DNA from: Corynebacterium timonense
GTDB taxonomy: Bacteria; Actinomycetota; Actinomycetes; Mycobacteriales; Mycobacteriaceae
Assembly: GCF_900105305.1 (NCBI RefSeq)
Contig: NZ_LT629765.1
Location: forward strand, 2,418,001 to 2,482,000
Length of the DNA stretch: 64,000 nt
Direction: 5' to 3'
This document shows, one piece after another, positions 26,651 through 35,066 of this stretch. Position 1 is the stretch's first letter. Every line of letters begins with the position of its first letter. The translations under genes and the position numbers were made by a program. Below the pieces are notes generated by a model. It was not told the DNA's origin and did not search any database. It saw nothing but the letters and a program-made list of their open reading frames with translations.

Positions 26651-26781
26651 AAGGACCAAACATGCGCCTGACCACCAACGCATAACAACCGGAAACGCCT
26701 GAGTGAGATACCGCTACCGCGTACCCACTCAGGCGCTACCAGATACTCACCACACCGCTACCATTTCGGTCTTCTGAACAC
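26651..26781 (+). repeat. IS21 right end, copy B
   Basis: Nearly identical to 25954-26082, including the last codons of istB. It stands alone without the rest of an IS21 element. Confidence 0.8.
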
Positions 26782-27040
26782 ACCAACAAGGGCTCAGGTC
26801 CGACCGGGCATCGTTGCTGCCAGCACGATCGATACCGCCCCAGCAAAAGGAAACGAAACCGCCGCATGATCGCACCCCACCCCAGCCCCGAGACGGGCCC
26901 TGACAACAAGCCCCCCAGAACAGAACCGAAATTCGAAACCAGATACACCGCCACCCAGGACTTGACCTAGGGGGCAAAAATATCATCGACTCTCGTGACC
27001 AAAAGTTCCTAGTACCACTCGTTCCAAGCCGAGCGCGTTC
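26782..27040. other. short non-coding junction between IS debris and the peptide cluster
   Basis: About 260 bases with no supported gene. Composition changes from GC-rich to AT-richer near 26980, which I take as the left edge of the peptide-cluster cargo. Confidence 0.4.
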
Positions 27041-27760
27041 TTATTCGGGCACGGAAATTAAAGGGATTAAGTTGAAAAGGCCGAGGTGCCAAAACGAAAT
27101 CCCGAAAACCTTCCAATTGACTAGGTGGAAAACAAGACCGGCTGTCGAAACCCCTTTCAGCCCCAAACGGCCAGACCACGCAAGAGGTAACGCAAAGACT
27201 TCAAAAAGTAAACATAAACGAGAAAGAATAGACGCATAACGTTTGATAAAGCGCGCGTAGTTCGTTGACTCGCCGTAAAGATCGACGGCATTACGCAGTA
27301 TATGTCCCCTAGTTAGCCAGTCCCTTGAATCTCGTAGCTTGGACAACCCACTGGCACTGTAAATGGAAGCTGGCACAAATTGAAGGTAGCGCGACGTCCT
27401 ATCTGAATGCAGTGCGGCGAATGAATAGCAACCAGTTAGGAAATATAAATGCTGGTAAAAAGGGTTAAAACCGTAAACGGCGTTGGATAATAAACAATCT
27501 GTATACCAGAACGTAAGAACAGTAAAAGAAGAAAGGCGACGTCTTTTTAAATCGCGAAGAAGTAAACAAAAGGACGCGCCTTTTGCTCTTTCATACCCGT
27601 TCATCTGCTGGTCGCGGTCTTCGAACTCTTGGCACGTGCTAACCCCTTCTAGCCCCACTACCCAGGAGGGGGGAAATTGGATGAATCGCGTGCACAGCGC
27701 TGCTAAAGAAACAATTTGTCCCACCACTGCAGGGTCTCTAGAGCACCTCAAGGCAATCAC
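27041..27760 (-). CDS. HTTM-domain membrane protein (SdpB / gamma-carboxylase-like)
   Basis: A 239-residue membrane protein with about five hydrophobic segments. The middle segment I-Y-S-A-S-G-L-S-K-L-R-D-S-R-D-W-L-T-R-G fits the HTTM family (horizontally transferred transmembrane domain), related to vitamin-K-dependent gamma-carboxylases and to SdpB, which takes part in maturing the B. subtilis SdpC toxin. GTG 27760 overlaps the previous stop by 23 bases; a later ATG at 27607 is a possible alternative. It is the last gene of the AT-richer minus-strand cluster. A role in maturing, exporting or resisting the small peptide is inferred from context. Confidence 0.65.
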   Translation of the reverse strand: MIALRCSRDPAVVGQIVSLAALCTRFIQFPPSWVVGLEGVSTCQEFEDRDQQMNGYERAKGASFCLLLRDLKRRRLSSFTVLTFWYTDCLLSNAVYGFNPFYQHLYFLTGCYSFAALHSDRTSRYLQFVPASIYSASGLSKLRDSRDWLTRGHILRNAVDLYGESTNYARFIKRYASILSRLCLLFEVFALPLAWSGRLGLKGVSTAGLVFHLVNWKVFGISFWHLGLFNLIPLISVPE

Positions 27761-28169
27761 TTTCTCTTATCTCGAAGGAGACAGAAGCGATAGGGGAACC
27801 ACTTAAAGAGCGAAGAGACGACGGTACCTGATAGAAACCGCGCCAACCTCGCCTATGGGCGTGGATTAGAGAGCGGGCAAGGCGGTCAGAATGGCCACGC
27901 CGCATGGCTTCTAGAACAACCGAACCGTTCCGCGGGAATTCTAGGGGTAGAATTCGATGCGCGGGAAGTTCCGTGCAGCTGCCATCGTGTAGTTTCACTA
28001 CAGCTACTACTCGCCGGGGTGGGCGAGGTACAGGACGAGCAAACATGTCGTAGCGCGGTATCCGCTTTCCTAGCTGAGGGAACAAAGCTGAGAATAGAAC
28101 CAATGCGCAGAAGAACAGCGCTGTAAAGTCGATAGCTCTTACAGTCGATTTACCATGTTTCTTACTCAT
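27738..28169 (-). CDS. small single-pass membrane protein of the peptide cluster
   Basis: A 143-residue protein with one N-terminal membrane helix (about residues 14-30, F-T-A-L-F-F-C-A-L-V-L-F). It is followed by a soluble domain with R-Y-D-M-F-A-R-P and V-V-A-V-V-K-L-H-D-G. The topology and its position directly before an HTTM gene recall SdpA next to SdpB, or DUF5819 proteins next to HTTM proteins, but I cannot claim homology. ATG 28169 overlaps the oxidoreductase stop by eight bases (ATGAGTAA), a sign of coupled translation. Function unknown. Confidence 0.6.
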   Translation of the reverse strand: MSKKHGKSTVRAIDFTALFFCALVLFSALFPQLGKRIPRYDMFARPVPRPPRRVVAVVKLHDGSCTELPAHRILPLEFPRNGSVVLEAMRRGHSDRLARSLIHAHRRGWRGFYQVPSSLRSLSGSPIASVSFEIRESDCLEVL

Positions 28170-29553
28170 TTACTGCCCCCTGTTCCCACTGCACCTTTTC
28201 ACCCGACAGGGAAATAGATTGCGCAGCAAGAATTAGAATCATCTGCGAAAGCAGGTGAGTAGAAAGAATATTCTCAGACGGGTAAAAAGCTTGAGCGTTT
28301 TCCTCGAAAAGAAAAAATGACAGAAAGTTATAATACTTCCCACTCTTTGTAATGTCCATGGCGTCTAACTGATCCATTAAAACTTCGGTGTATTCTAATC
28401 CAAGCGCTGTTGCCCAACTTGGATCGCGAACTACGTCTAGAAAAATCTGTCTCTCCCGGTTTCTGCGCTGATTGCCCTTTATGCCTACGGATCCAGGGAA
28501 TTCGTTACGTCGAAGTAAGAAGCGCTGCTTGTCCCCCTGGTTAATTACATAGAACTCCCCCGTCATACGGGGGGAACTCCCACTCCCTTCTGCCCGGTCT
28601 TGGACGCTGCCCATGGTTGGACTTTCGTGGATGGATGAAACACTTAGAATCAACGTCTTTACCCTATCGTAGGTTATCTTTACATTTATTGTAGTATCGT
28701 ACTCGGTATTGGTTGAAGCTGGGAATTCGTCTAGTGGAAGGTCTGTATCAAACACGCTATTATTGCAGGTGGCTCGCGAGAAACGCTGCAATAGATACTC
28801 TCGGCAAGAACGGGCCAACGCGGAGACTTCGATCGAATTGACTCGATCCCAGTCGTGGATACCACTAAGCCATGCGGCCACGTCCACGGGATGGTAAGTG
28901 GAATGGTTCAGTCCGCCGTAGCCATGGCAAAAGGGATGGTTTTCCTGATATAGGACACCGTCGATGTCTCGGACTTCGCCATCGGCATAAAAGACTGTAA
29001 TAAATGTGACCTCTTGCCTGCTATCTTTTCTGCACCGATCAATTTCCTTTTTTAGGATCCCGAATTCTTCGTTGTATCTGCGCGAAGAATTAACTGTGAT
29101 CATGGCGGATGAAGCTTCTCTCGTGGCAAAGCCAATGAAATCTTCTAGCGCTCGTTTCGGCACCTGACTATCAACACTAATCTGAGGTCGGCAAACTATG
29201 GGCTTGTCGACCAAAATGGGAACCTTCAAATTAGAAAAAATCTTTAGATATGCCAGGTGTGAACTTGGTTCAGAAGCAATAATGACTCGGTTGATATTAA
29301 GCTCTTCCGCCTTGCGCAAGAGCTGGATCTCGTAATTTTCAAGGTCGGTTCCCATCTCAATCCCTTTGAAGGAGATGATGTTCGGATTTTCCTTTCGCAG
29401 TCGAGGCACTTGGCGATCTAACACCTCCGGAAGATCGACCACAAGATCGAGTGACCAATCCATCCCTGCAGTTTGGGCAGCCAGCTTAATCATGGGCATA
29501 TGGAAGTCCCGAAACTGTTTGCCCAAGCCAATAACGCAAACGTGAAAGTGCAT
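28162..29553 (-). CDS. Gfo/Idh/MocA-family oxidoreductase of the peptide cluster
   Basis: A 463-residue NAD(P)-dependent oxidoreductase. The N-terminal Rossmann fold starts V-C-V-I-G-L-G-K-Q-F-R-D-F-H. The family's E-K-P lysine motif appears as V-D-K-P (I-L-V-D-K-P-I-V). The C-terminal part is long and unlike sugar dehydrogenases. ATG 29553, eight bases after AGGAAGG, is preferred over a longer frame to 29631. Rare codons (AGA, ATA) and lower GC than the backbone point to transfer. In a peptide cluster it may oxidise or reduce a modified residue; that is inference. Confidence 0.75.
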   Translation of the reverse strand: MHFHVCVIGLGKQFRDFHMPMIKLAAQTAGMDWSLDLVVDLPEVLDRQVPRLRKENPNIISFKGIEMGTDLENYEIQLLRKAEELNINRVIIASEPSSHLAYLKIFSNLKVPILVDKPIVCRPQISVDSQVPKRALEDFIGFATREASSAMITVNSSRRYNEEFGILKKEIDRCRKDSRQEVTFITVFYADGEVRDIDGVLYQENHPFCHGYGGLNHSTYHPVDVAAWLSGIHDWDRVNSIEVSALARSCREYLLQRFSRATCNNSVFDTDLPLDEFPASTNTEYDTTINVKITYDRVKTLILSVSSIHESPTMGSVQDRAEGSGSSPRMTGEFYVINQGDKQRFLLRRNEFPGSVGIKGNQRRNRERQIFLDVVRDPSWATALGLEYTEVLMDQLDAMDITKSGKYYNFLSFFLFEENAQAFYPSENILSTHLLSQMILILAAQSISLSGEKVQWEQGAVNE

Positions 29554-29554
29554 C

Positions 29555-30859
29555 TTATTTACCTTCCTGTCGAAATGTGTCGGGCATTGACCCATAGCGA
29601 GATAACAGATAGAGGAGAAAAGACAAGCCAATTATGATCCACATTGCTGCCGGAATCGGCACGCCAGATAACCGATAGTTTGAAATCATTGAAGCCGAGA
29701 TCACTAAACCGCCAAGGCTGTTAGCGACCTGGAGCGAAGAAGACGAAAGGATATCGGTAAACGTATAGAAGGCCAAGCGATGGTCTTTGCGGATAACGTC
29801 CACGGAGAAATGAGAAACCATAATTGAATAAAGCGCTTTAGCCCCGAACATTAGCGGCACCAAGATGACGGGAGCTAAGTTCCTGGCCAACTGATTTAAT
29901 GTACCGCCAGAAAAGAGCGTAAGAACCAGCCATCCGGTTAGAGATACCGCTACTAGTGAACCGGAAATTAGGATTGTTCTAACCAGCTGCAGCTCCGCTC
30001 CCTTTTTAGCGACGAAAATCATCACTAAAATGGAGGTGACGGGTTGCAATAGTAATGCAAGCGAAACAAACCTAAGTTCGGTGCCGATTAGTTGGGTCAT
30101 AAAGACTGCAATTAGAGGAACACCGATAAAGAGTTGGACAGAGGAATCTAGGGCCAACGTTCGATACCGGGGATTCGCGGTCGACGTCCTAATATCGCGA
30201 AGTATGCTTATCAGGGTTGAAGATAAATTTGTATGCGCCTCCCGCTGCTCCTTTACCGCCGGTAGGCCCTTAACCGCCATCAGTGAGCTAACCACGTACA
30301 GAATAGTGGTTAAGGTCACTAGCGAGTAAAAAACCTTAGATACGTGGCCATGGAAGACGGTGGCCTGAAGCGCAAAAGCTAGAATCATGGAACTTTGGGA
30401 AAGGATCCTGGTCAATGCCATTAGTGTTGGCCGCGTTTGCCGGGGGACAATCTCACTAACCCAGGTGCTCCACACTGTGCCGAACGAAAGGGAATAAGCA
30501 ATTTCCACTGTCACCGCGCAGATCCCTAGCAAGAGCAGTTGGCTTATCCTCGCCGTGACGAACCATACGGAAAAGAGAATGATTATGAGACAAACGAGCA
30601 TAGCGGCGATGCCGGTGGTCATCATGTTCCTGTAGCCGACTCGCCGTGCGAGGCTCGGCCCAAGCAATTGAATGGGTATACTGGTTAGCATAAAAAAATA
30701 GATGATTGATAGTTTTGCACTGTCCCAACCCAATTCGTTTACTATAAAAAGATTGAATAGATCACCCGAGAGACCGCCAGTTAAACTGCCCAAGAGCATA
30801 GTTCCGCTCGCGGGCAATATAACTCGCCAGTAATTGAACCAATTCTGGCCCAGCTCCAT
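29555..30859 (-). CDS. MFS transporter of the peptide cluster
   Basis: A 434-residue protein with about 12 hydrophobic segments in MFS order. It has a charged loop between segments 2 and 3 (S-L-A-R-R-V-G-Y-R-N) and a long central loop near residue 205. ATG 30859 shares its A with the stop of the preceding gene (TGATG), so translation is coupled. It has no close resemblance to the two MHS transporters elsewhere in the window. Best guess from context: export of the mature peptide. Confidence 0.75.
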   Translation of the reverse strand: MELGQNWFNYWRVILPASGTMLLGSLTGGLSGDLFNLFIVNELGWDSAKLSIIYFFMLTSIPIQLLGPSLARRVGYRNMMTTGIAAMLVCLIIILFSVWFVTARISQLLLLGICAVTVEIAYSLSFGTVWSTWVSEIVPRQTRPTLMALTRILSQSSMILAFALQATVFHGHVSKVFYSLVTLTTILYVVSSLMAVKGLPAVKEQREAHTNLSSTLISILRDIRTSTANPRYRTLALDSSVQLFIGVPLIAVFMTQLIGTELRFVSLALLLQPVTSILVMIFVAKKGAELQLVRTILISGSLVAVSLTGWLVLTLFSGGTLNQLARNLAPVILVPLMFGAKALYSIMVSHFSVDVIRKDHRLAFYTFTDILSSSSLQVANSLGGLVISASMISNYRLSGVPIPAAMWIIIGLSFLLYLLSRYGSMPDTFRQEGK

Positions 30860-31323
30860 CACCCGTTTCGTTGCCTCGGATCCTGCCCAAACGTTTCTGC
30901 ATATCTTTCCAGCATCGTTTCAAAAGCGTCAGTCAAGCGCGCTTGTTCTTCCGGTGAATCGCCTCCAAAATAGGGATTATGGTGGAGATAGTAGCCGAAA
31001 ATGTGCTCACATGCCTCATGGTATGCATAAGTATCTAACACGTGCGCATGCCACATCATGTCAATCTCTGGATTGGGTGGGAGGATTTCGCCTTCATATT
31101 TGCGCTGAAGGTACAACCACCTCCTATACTCAAATTCGCATAGTTTGGCATGCGGATCCGTGATCGGGGTCTGATTGGGAATTAGCGGCTCGACCAGCGA
31201 CCCTCGGACCCGTGAGAGGTCCAGGGAAGAAATGTATCCCGCGACCTGTTCTAAAGGCTCGATGCGCTTCTTGCTCGGCTGAATTTGTCGAGTTTCACCG
31301 CGGCTATTCTTTAGGCGAATCAT
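30859..31323 (-). CDS. GRDP-like (PF07173-type) protein of the peptide cluster
   Basis: A 154-residue soluble protein. It has the recognisable block Y-R-R-W-L-Y-L-Q-R-K-Y, then P-E-I-D-M-M-W-H-A-H-V-L-D-T, then H-H-N-P-Y-F-G. That is the core of glycine-rich-domain-containing-protein-like (GRDP) proteins. The conserved W-H-x-H and the later H-H suggest a metal or catalytic centre. The gene starts at ATG 31323, 64 bases after the peptide stop and just behind a strong stem-loop. As the first enzyme-like gene after the peptide it is the leading candidate for a peptide-modifying or peptide-binding protein; this is inference. Confidence 0.7.
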   Translation of the reverse strand: MIRLKNSRGETRQIQPSKKRIEPLEQVAGYISSLDLSRVRGSLVEPLIPNQTPITDPHAKLCEFEYRRWLYLQRKYEGEILPPNPEIDMMWHAHVLDTYAYHEACEHIFGYYLHHNPYFGGDSPEEQARLTDAFETMLERYAETFGQDPRQRNG

Positions 31324-31346
31324 AAATCTTTCCGGTTAGAAGTGGA

Positions 31347-31377
31347 ACCTTGGCGGATGACAGTCAGCCGCCAAGGT
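31347..31377 (-). terminator. stem-loop between the peptide gene and the GRDP gene
   Basis: Ten paired bases (ACCTTGGCGG with CCGCCAAGGT) around an 11-base loop, directly after the peptide stop. No long T-run follows, so it is more likely a partial terminator or an mRNA-processing/stabilising hairpin. Such hairpins often let a precursor-peptide mRNA exceed that of the downstream enzymes. Confidence 0.75.
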
Positions 31378-31386
31378 ATTCGGTTA

Positions 31387-31455
31387 CTAGCACGAGCAAC
31401 GCATCGGCTCCCAGTTTGCTTCTTCAAGCTCCTGCGGTTCTGCGAAGATATCCAT
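31387..31455 (-). CDS. 22-residue precursor-like peptide ending Met-Arg-Cys-Ser-Cys
   Basis: ATG 31455 follows AAAGGAGGG by four bases, the strongest ribosome site in the region, and the frame ends at TAG 31387. The first 14 residues are an acidic leader-like stretch (D2, then five Glu by residue 12, including E-L-E-E). The rest is N-W-E-P-M-R-C-S-C, with cysteines at positions 20 and 22. It matches no family I can name. A strong ribosome site, leader-core organisation, terminal cysteines, a following stem-loop, and downstream oxidoreductase, exporter and membrane genes on the same strand together suggest a ribosomally made, modified peptide (RiPP). Confidence 0.7.
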   Translation of the reverse strand: MDIFAEPQELEEANWEPMRCSC

Positions 31456-31500
31456 TTTCCCTCCTTTCGAATTGCTTGGGTTGGGTCACAGTATATGCGC
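31456..31500 (-). promoter_or_regulatory. promoter and leader of the peptide cluster
   Basis: On the minus strand a -10 hexamer TATACT lies at 31495-31490, 35 bases before the ATG, leaving a leader of about 28 bases with the AAAGGAGGG site. I see no convincing -35 at the standard distance. An IS256-type end lies about 50 bases further upstream and might supply outward sequence. Confidence 0.55.
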
Positions 31501-31535
31501 AGTTGTTCGGTTTGTCTTCAAAAGCTAACAAATAT

Positions 31536-31620
31536 TTCGGTTGCTTCTGTCAGCGTGGTGTATCTGTGACTGACGACGAGGGCCTTATGATTGTGTGAGG
31601 CGGCCACCGCAATACCTTTG
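31536..31620 (+). repeat. IS256-type element end, isolated copy
   Basis: About 70 bases closely matching the left ends at 21768, 35640 (inverted) and 52706, with no transposase following. It marks the right boundary of the peptide-cluster cargo. Confidence 0.75.
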
Positions 31621-31671
31621 TTAGCGACGGTCGAAAAATAGCCCACCAACAAGATTGGATGGGTGATTTCC

Positions 31672-31821
31672 GTGGAAGAGTGGGCCGAGATAAGGTATCT
31701 GCGTCGGAAGGGCCTGTCGATCAGGAGAATCCCGGCCGAAATAGGCTGCGCGAATAAGACGGTGGAAAGGGCGCTGGCCTTAGATGTGGTGTGGGCTGAG
31801 GATTGGGACCGTGTGGCTTGA
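31672..31821 (+). pseudogene. IS21-family IstA, N-terminal remnant
   Basis: A 49-codon frame from GTG 31672 encodes the IstA-type helix-turn-helix: E-E-W-A-E-I-R-Y-L, G-L-S-I-R-R-I-P-A-E-I-G-C, N-K-T-V-E-R-A-L-A. Everything after the HTH is missing. Confidence 0.7.
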
Positions 31822-32270
31822 GTGGCTGCGGTGGTGTTTTCTTTCCTCCATTGCGCCGCGAGTCGATTCGGGCTCATGTAGCCCAGCGATGAATGAGGAT
31901 GGGTGTCATTGTACCGCTTCGACCAGAACCCGATGATCTGCCGGGCCTGCTCGACGTCATCGAACAGATTGTCTTCCAAGACCTCGTCGCGCATCCGGTT
32001 GTGAAGCGATTCCACAAAACCGTTATGCCACGGCTGACTAGGAGGAATGAATGCCTGCGCACACTTGTGCTCTTCGGCCCAATCTTGCAGTTTAGGAGCA
32101 ATAAATTCAGGACAATTGTCCATCCTGAGCACTTTCGGCGCCCCGCGGTCAAGCACGGCAAGATCCAACAGCTCCACCACGGATGCCGCATCAATGAACC
32201 TGTCCACCGCGAAAGTCACATGTTGCGCGGTCGTATCTAGTAACACCGTGGTGAGCATCGAGTAACGCAT
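31822..32270 (-). pseudogene. IS3-superfamily integrase-domain fragment
   Basis: The C-terminal part of an OrfB transposase: V-L-R-M-D-N-C-P-E-F (second catalytic Asp block), then F-V-E-S-L-H-N-R-M-R-D-E (catalytic Glu), then H-S-S-L-G-Y-M-S-P. The N-terminal half is missing, cut by a different element end near 32270. It is unlike the IS3 copies at 24.2 and 33 kb, so it represents another element. Confidence 0.8.
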
Positions 32271-32358
32271 TGGTGAGTATCCAGTAACAGTTCGGGGGAG
32301 GATTCTGGTGACCGCGTGACTTCAGGGCACGCGGCGTTACCAGAGGGGTCGGGCCCAA

Positions 32359-32432
32359 CCAATTTTCCGCGCTGAAACGGGCCAAAACAGGCCGACAACA
32401 CGGCCTACTTCCCAAGCCGAACCGGACCAACT
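32359..32432 (+). repeat. 85-95 bp interspersed repeat, copy 2
   Basis: Matches 35631-35721 over its first 75 bases and 22840-22926 in inverted orientation, but lacks the last 15-20 bases (C-A-T-C-A-G-A-T-C part). Confidence 0.75.
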
Positions 32433-32488
32433 GAGGGTGTCAGGTGTTTTGTGTGTGAGGCTCTGATCCAGAAGGAGTTTCACTGATA

Positions 32489-32662
32489 ATGACTACCGTG
32501 TCACCGAAGAAAGGCCATGACCCGAGCAGGGTCAACGAGATCAGCGCGAAGCTGATGGAAAACCCGGAAATCGCCGCACTGATCGGCGAGCTATCGACCT
32601 CCGTCGACGATGCCAGCGACCTGGTCAAAGGTCTTTTGCAAGCCTCGATCAACGCAGTGTTG
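32489..32662 (+). pseudogene. second IS256-type transposase, N-terminal remnant
   Basis: About 55 codons from ATG 32489: residues including M-E-N-P-E-I-A-A-L-I-G-E-L and L-V-K-G-L-L-Q-A-S-I-N-A, the start of a different IS256-family transposase. The frame then runs into unrelated sequence at the left end of the IS21 remnant. Confidence 0.7.
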
Positions 32663-32679
32663 CGACCGGCTATTTGGTA

Positions 32680-32974
32680 GCAGCGTCGTGACTTTCCGGT
32701 AGCGCTTCAGTGAGTATCCGGTAGCAGCTCACAGCGCTCAAGGTGATACTTCCGGTAGCCGCACCACTCGGGTGCGGCTCGTACTGGAAGGAGTCCGCTT
32801 ATGACGGATTACCGTGCGGTGATGACGCTGCTGATTCGGCAGCGTTCTTACCGCCAGATTGAACACCAGCTCGGATGCTCGCACCGCGCGATTTCACGAG
32901 CGAACCAAGCACTGCGAAGCCTTGGTCTGACCACTGTTGAACAGGTCGCGGCGTTGACTGCCGTTTCCGTGTAG
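32680..32974 (+). pseudogene. IS21 left end with IstA N-terminus, truncated
   Basis: The left end has sub-repeats such as GTGAGTATCCGGTAGC (near 32712), complementary to the right-end repeats. IstA begins at ATG 32801 behind GGAAGGAG and encodes an HTH start (Y-R-A-V-M-T-L-L-I-R-Q-R-S-Y-R-Q-I-E). After 57 codons it hits TAG 32972 at the junction with the next IS3 element. Together with the right end at 34302 it brackets that IS3 copy: an IS21 whose centre was replaced. Confidence 0.8.
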
Positions 32975-32989
32975 TAGGTAGGGGCAATC

Positions 32990-34300
32990 CGCGTAGTTGG
33001 TAGGTGGTTTGCCCCAGGTTTAATGGAGGGTGGGAATGTGGAAAAGGAGCCCTACACATGCCCTCGAAGTACACGCCTTAAGTTGAAGCAGCGCGCCATC
33101 GAACTGGTGCTGCACGCGCAAGCTGACCCTGACACGTCTCGCGGTACGATCACCCGCATCGCTGTCGAGCTCGGATTCAGTCAAGGAAACTCTGCGCGGC
33201 TGGGTCCGCGCTCATAAACAATCCGGCGCGGCAACCCCGGCTGAATCGGTGGATTGTGCAGCGGAGAACCGCAGACTGCGAGCTGAACTGATTGAAGCGA
33301 AGCGCGCCAACGAGATTTTGAAAAGAGCATCAGCTTTTTTCGCGCCCGCGTGCGAGCGCCCACACACGTAGTCGTCCGGTTCATCGACGACAACCGGGAG
33401 GAGTTCGGGGTCGAGCCGATTATTCGCGCCTTGGCGGCAACCGAAGCGAAAATCGCCCTGAGCACCTACTACGCCTACAAATCCCGGCCTGAATCATCTC
33501 GATCTATCCGCGACCGACAACTACGCAAAGCGTTGCGTGCCATCTACGACGACAACTACTCCTGCTATGGAGCGCGCAAACTATGGGCTGAGATCAATCG
33601 CCGAGGCGACGTCGGTCACGTCGCCCGGTGCACCGTTGAGCGCCTCATGGCACTCGAAGGCATCCGTGGTATCCGGCGCCGGAAGAAAAAGCCCTCCACC
33701 CGTGAGCGCTGCCCCCGATAACTGCCCATCCGATGTGGTCACACGCGACTTTTGTGTCGATGCGCCGAACCGGCTGTGGGTCGCGGATATCACATACATC
33801 CCCACGCGTGTCGGGTGGGTGTACGCCTCGTTCGTCCTCGACGCGTATACCCGGGAGATTGTTGGCTGGCAGATCACCAACCACATGCGCACATCGCTGG
33901 CTAAAGACGCACTTGACATGGCCTTGTCAGCGCGCCTGCGCGCCGGTGAAGATGTCTCCGGTCTGATCCATCACTTTAGACAGGGGCGTGCAGTACAGGT
34001 CGGTCGTCTACGGAGAGACCTTGGCCCAGTCGCAGGTTATCGCCTCGGTTGGCTCGCAGGGAGACTCCTGAGACAACGCAATGGCAGAAGCGCTGAACTC
34101 ATCGACCGTAGGACCTGGCCGGGGCTGCGAGATGTTCTCGTCGCGACGTCGACATGGGTCGGCTGGCACAACAACCGTCGTGTGCACTCGGCGCTAGGGT
34201 ACCGCCCGCCCCGCCAGGCCCATCAGGAATACACCGCCGCGAACACCCAAGCGGCCTAATCGACAACAATAGGACCCTCTACAAAACTCGGGGCTTGACA
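32990..34300 (+). mobile_element. degenerate IS3-family element, copy 2
   Basis: Nearly the same sequence as 24181-25472 but inverted. OrfA is frameshifted within ten codons (near 33079) and again near 33178. OrfB carries the same CCCCCG frameshift (about 33715), the same shift after S-G-L-I-H-H and the same small deletion before E-L-I-D-R-R as copy 1. It is therefore a duplicate of an already dead element, with additional decay in orfA. Confidence 0.85.
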
Positions 34301-34301
34301 A

Positions 34302-34429
34302 AGCCAAACATGCGCCTGACCACCATCGCATAACAACCGGCAACGCCTGAGTGAGATACCGCTACCGGGTACCCACTCAGGCGCTACCAGATACTCACCA
34401 CACCGCTACCATTTCGGTCTTCTGAACAG
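34302..34429 (+). repeat. IS21 right end, copy C
   Basis: Same block as 25954-26082 with a few changes. It abuts the truncated Abi_2 gene directly: the frame of that gene becomes open at 34430. Confidence 0.8.
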
Positions 34430-35065
34430 ATGACGGTCAGAACCATGCTGGGCCATGAACTTGGGCGTCTCAACCCTCTAATCCACCTTAACCCTCAGCA
34501 ACTGGGAGCCCGCGCGCGTCAACACCGCAAAAATGGGCGCTCTGTGCACGAGATCTGGCGTGAGAAGTTCAAGAATGCAGTGAAAAACTCCAAGGAAGAT
34601 TTCGTCGCGCATCACCAACGCAAGTACGGCGGTGCTATGCCGATCTGGGCTGCCGTGGAAGTCATGGACTGGGGAATGCTGTCCTACTTGTATGGGATGT
34701 CACCGACCCCGGCACGGAACCGCATCGCCGACCAATGCGCGCTGAGCGCTCCTCAACTTGAGTCCTGGCTAAAGTCACTGAATATTCTGCGCAACCTTGC
34801 CGCTCACCATGCCCGCATGTTCAATCGTGTCTATGACATCAAACCCAAACTCAATAATGATCCCCGGCTCGTTGCTGTGGCGGGGCAGATGAATCGCGCT
34901 TTCGGTCAACTCTCGCTCGTCCAATACCTTCACCGCCAACTGGGATTATCCCCAGCCGATAAGCTACCCACGCTGTTCGACACGTACCCGCACAATCCCA
35001 TCGTTCCGCTCTTGCGCACCGGAGCACCCGCTGACTGGCAAGACCTTGATCTCTGGCGAAGCTAA
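34430..35065 (+). pseudogene. Abi_2-family (AbiD/F-like) abortive-infection protein, 5'-truncated
   Basis: A 211-residue remainder of an Abi_2 protein, a HEPN-like family linked to phage defence. Visible landmarks are W-A-A-V-E-V-M-D-W-G-M-L-S-Y-L and R-N-L-A-A-H-H-A-R-M-F-N-R. The latter is the R-x4-H ribonuclease-type motif. Family members are about 300 residues, so roughly the first third is missing, replaced by the IS21 right end. The ATG at 34430 is fortuitous. It is probably inactive, although the catalytic motif survives. Confidence 0.75.
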
Positions 35066-35066
35066 C

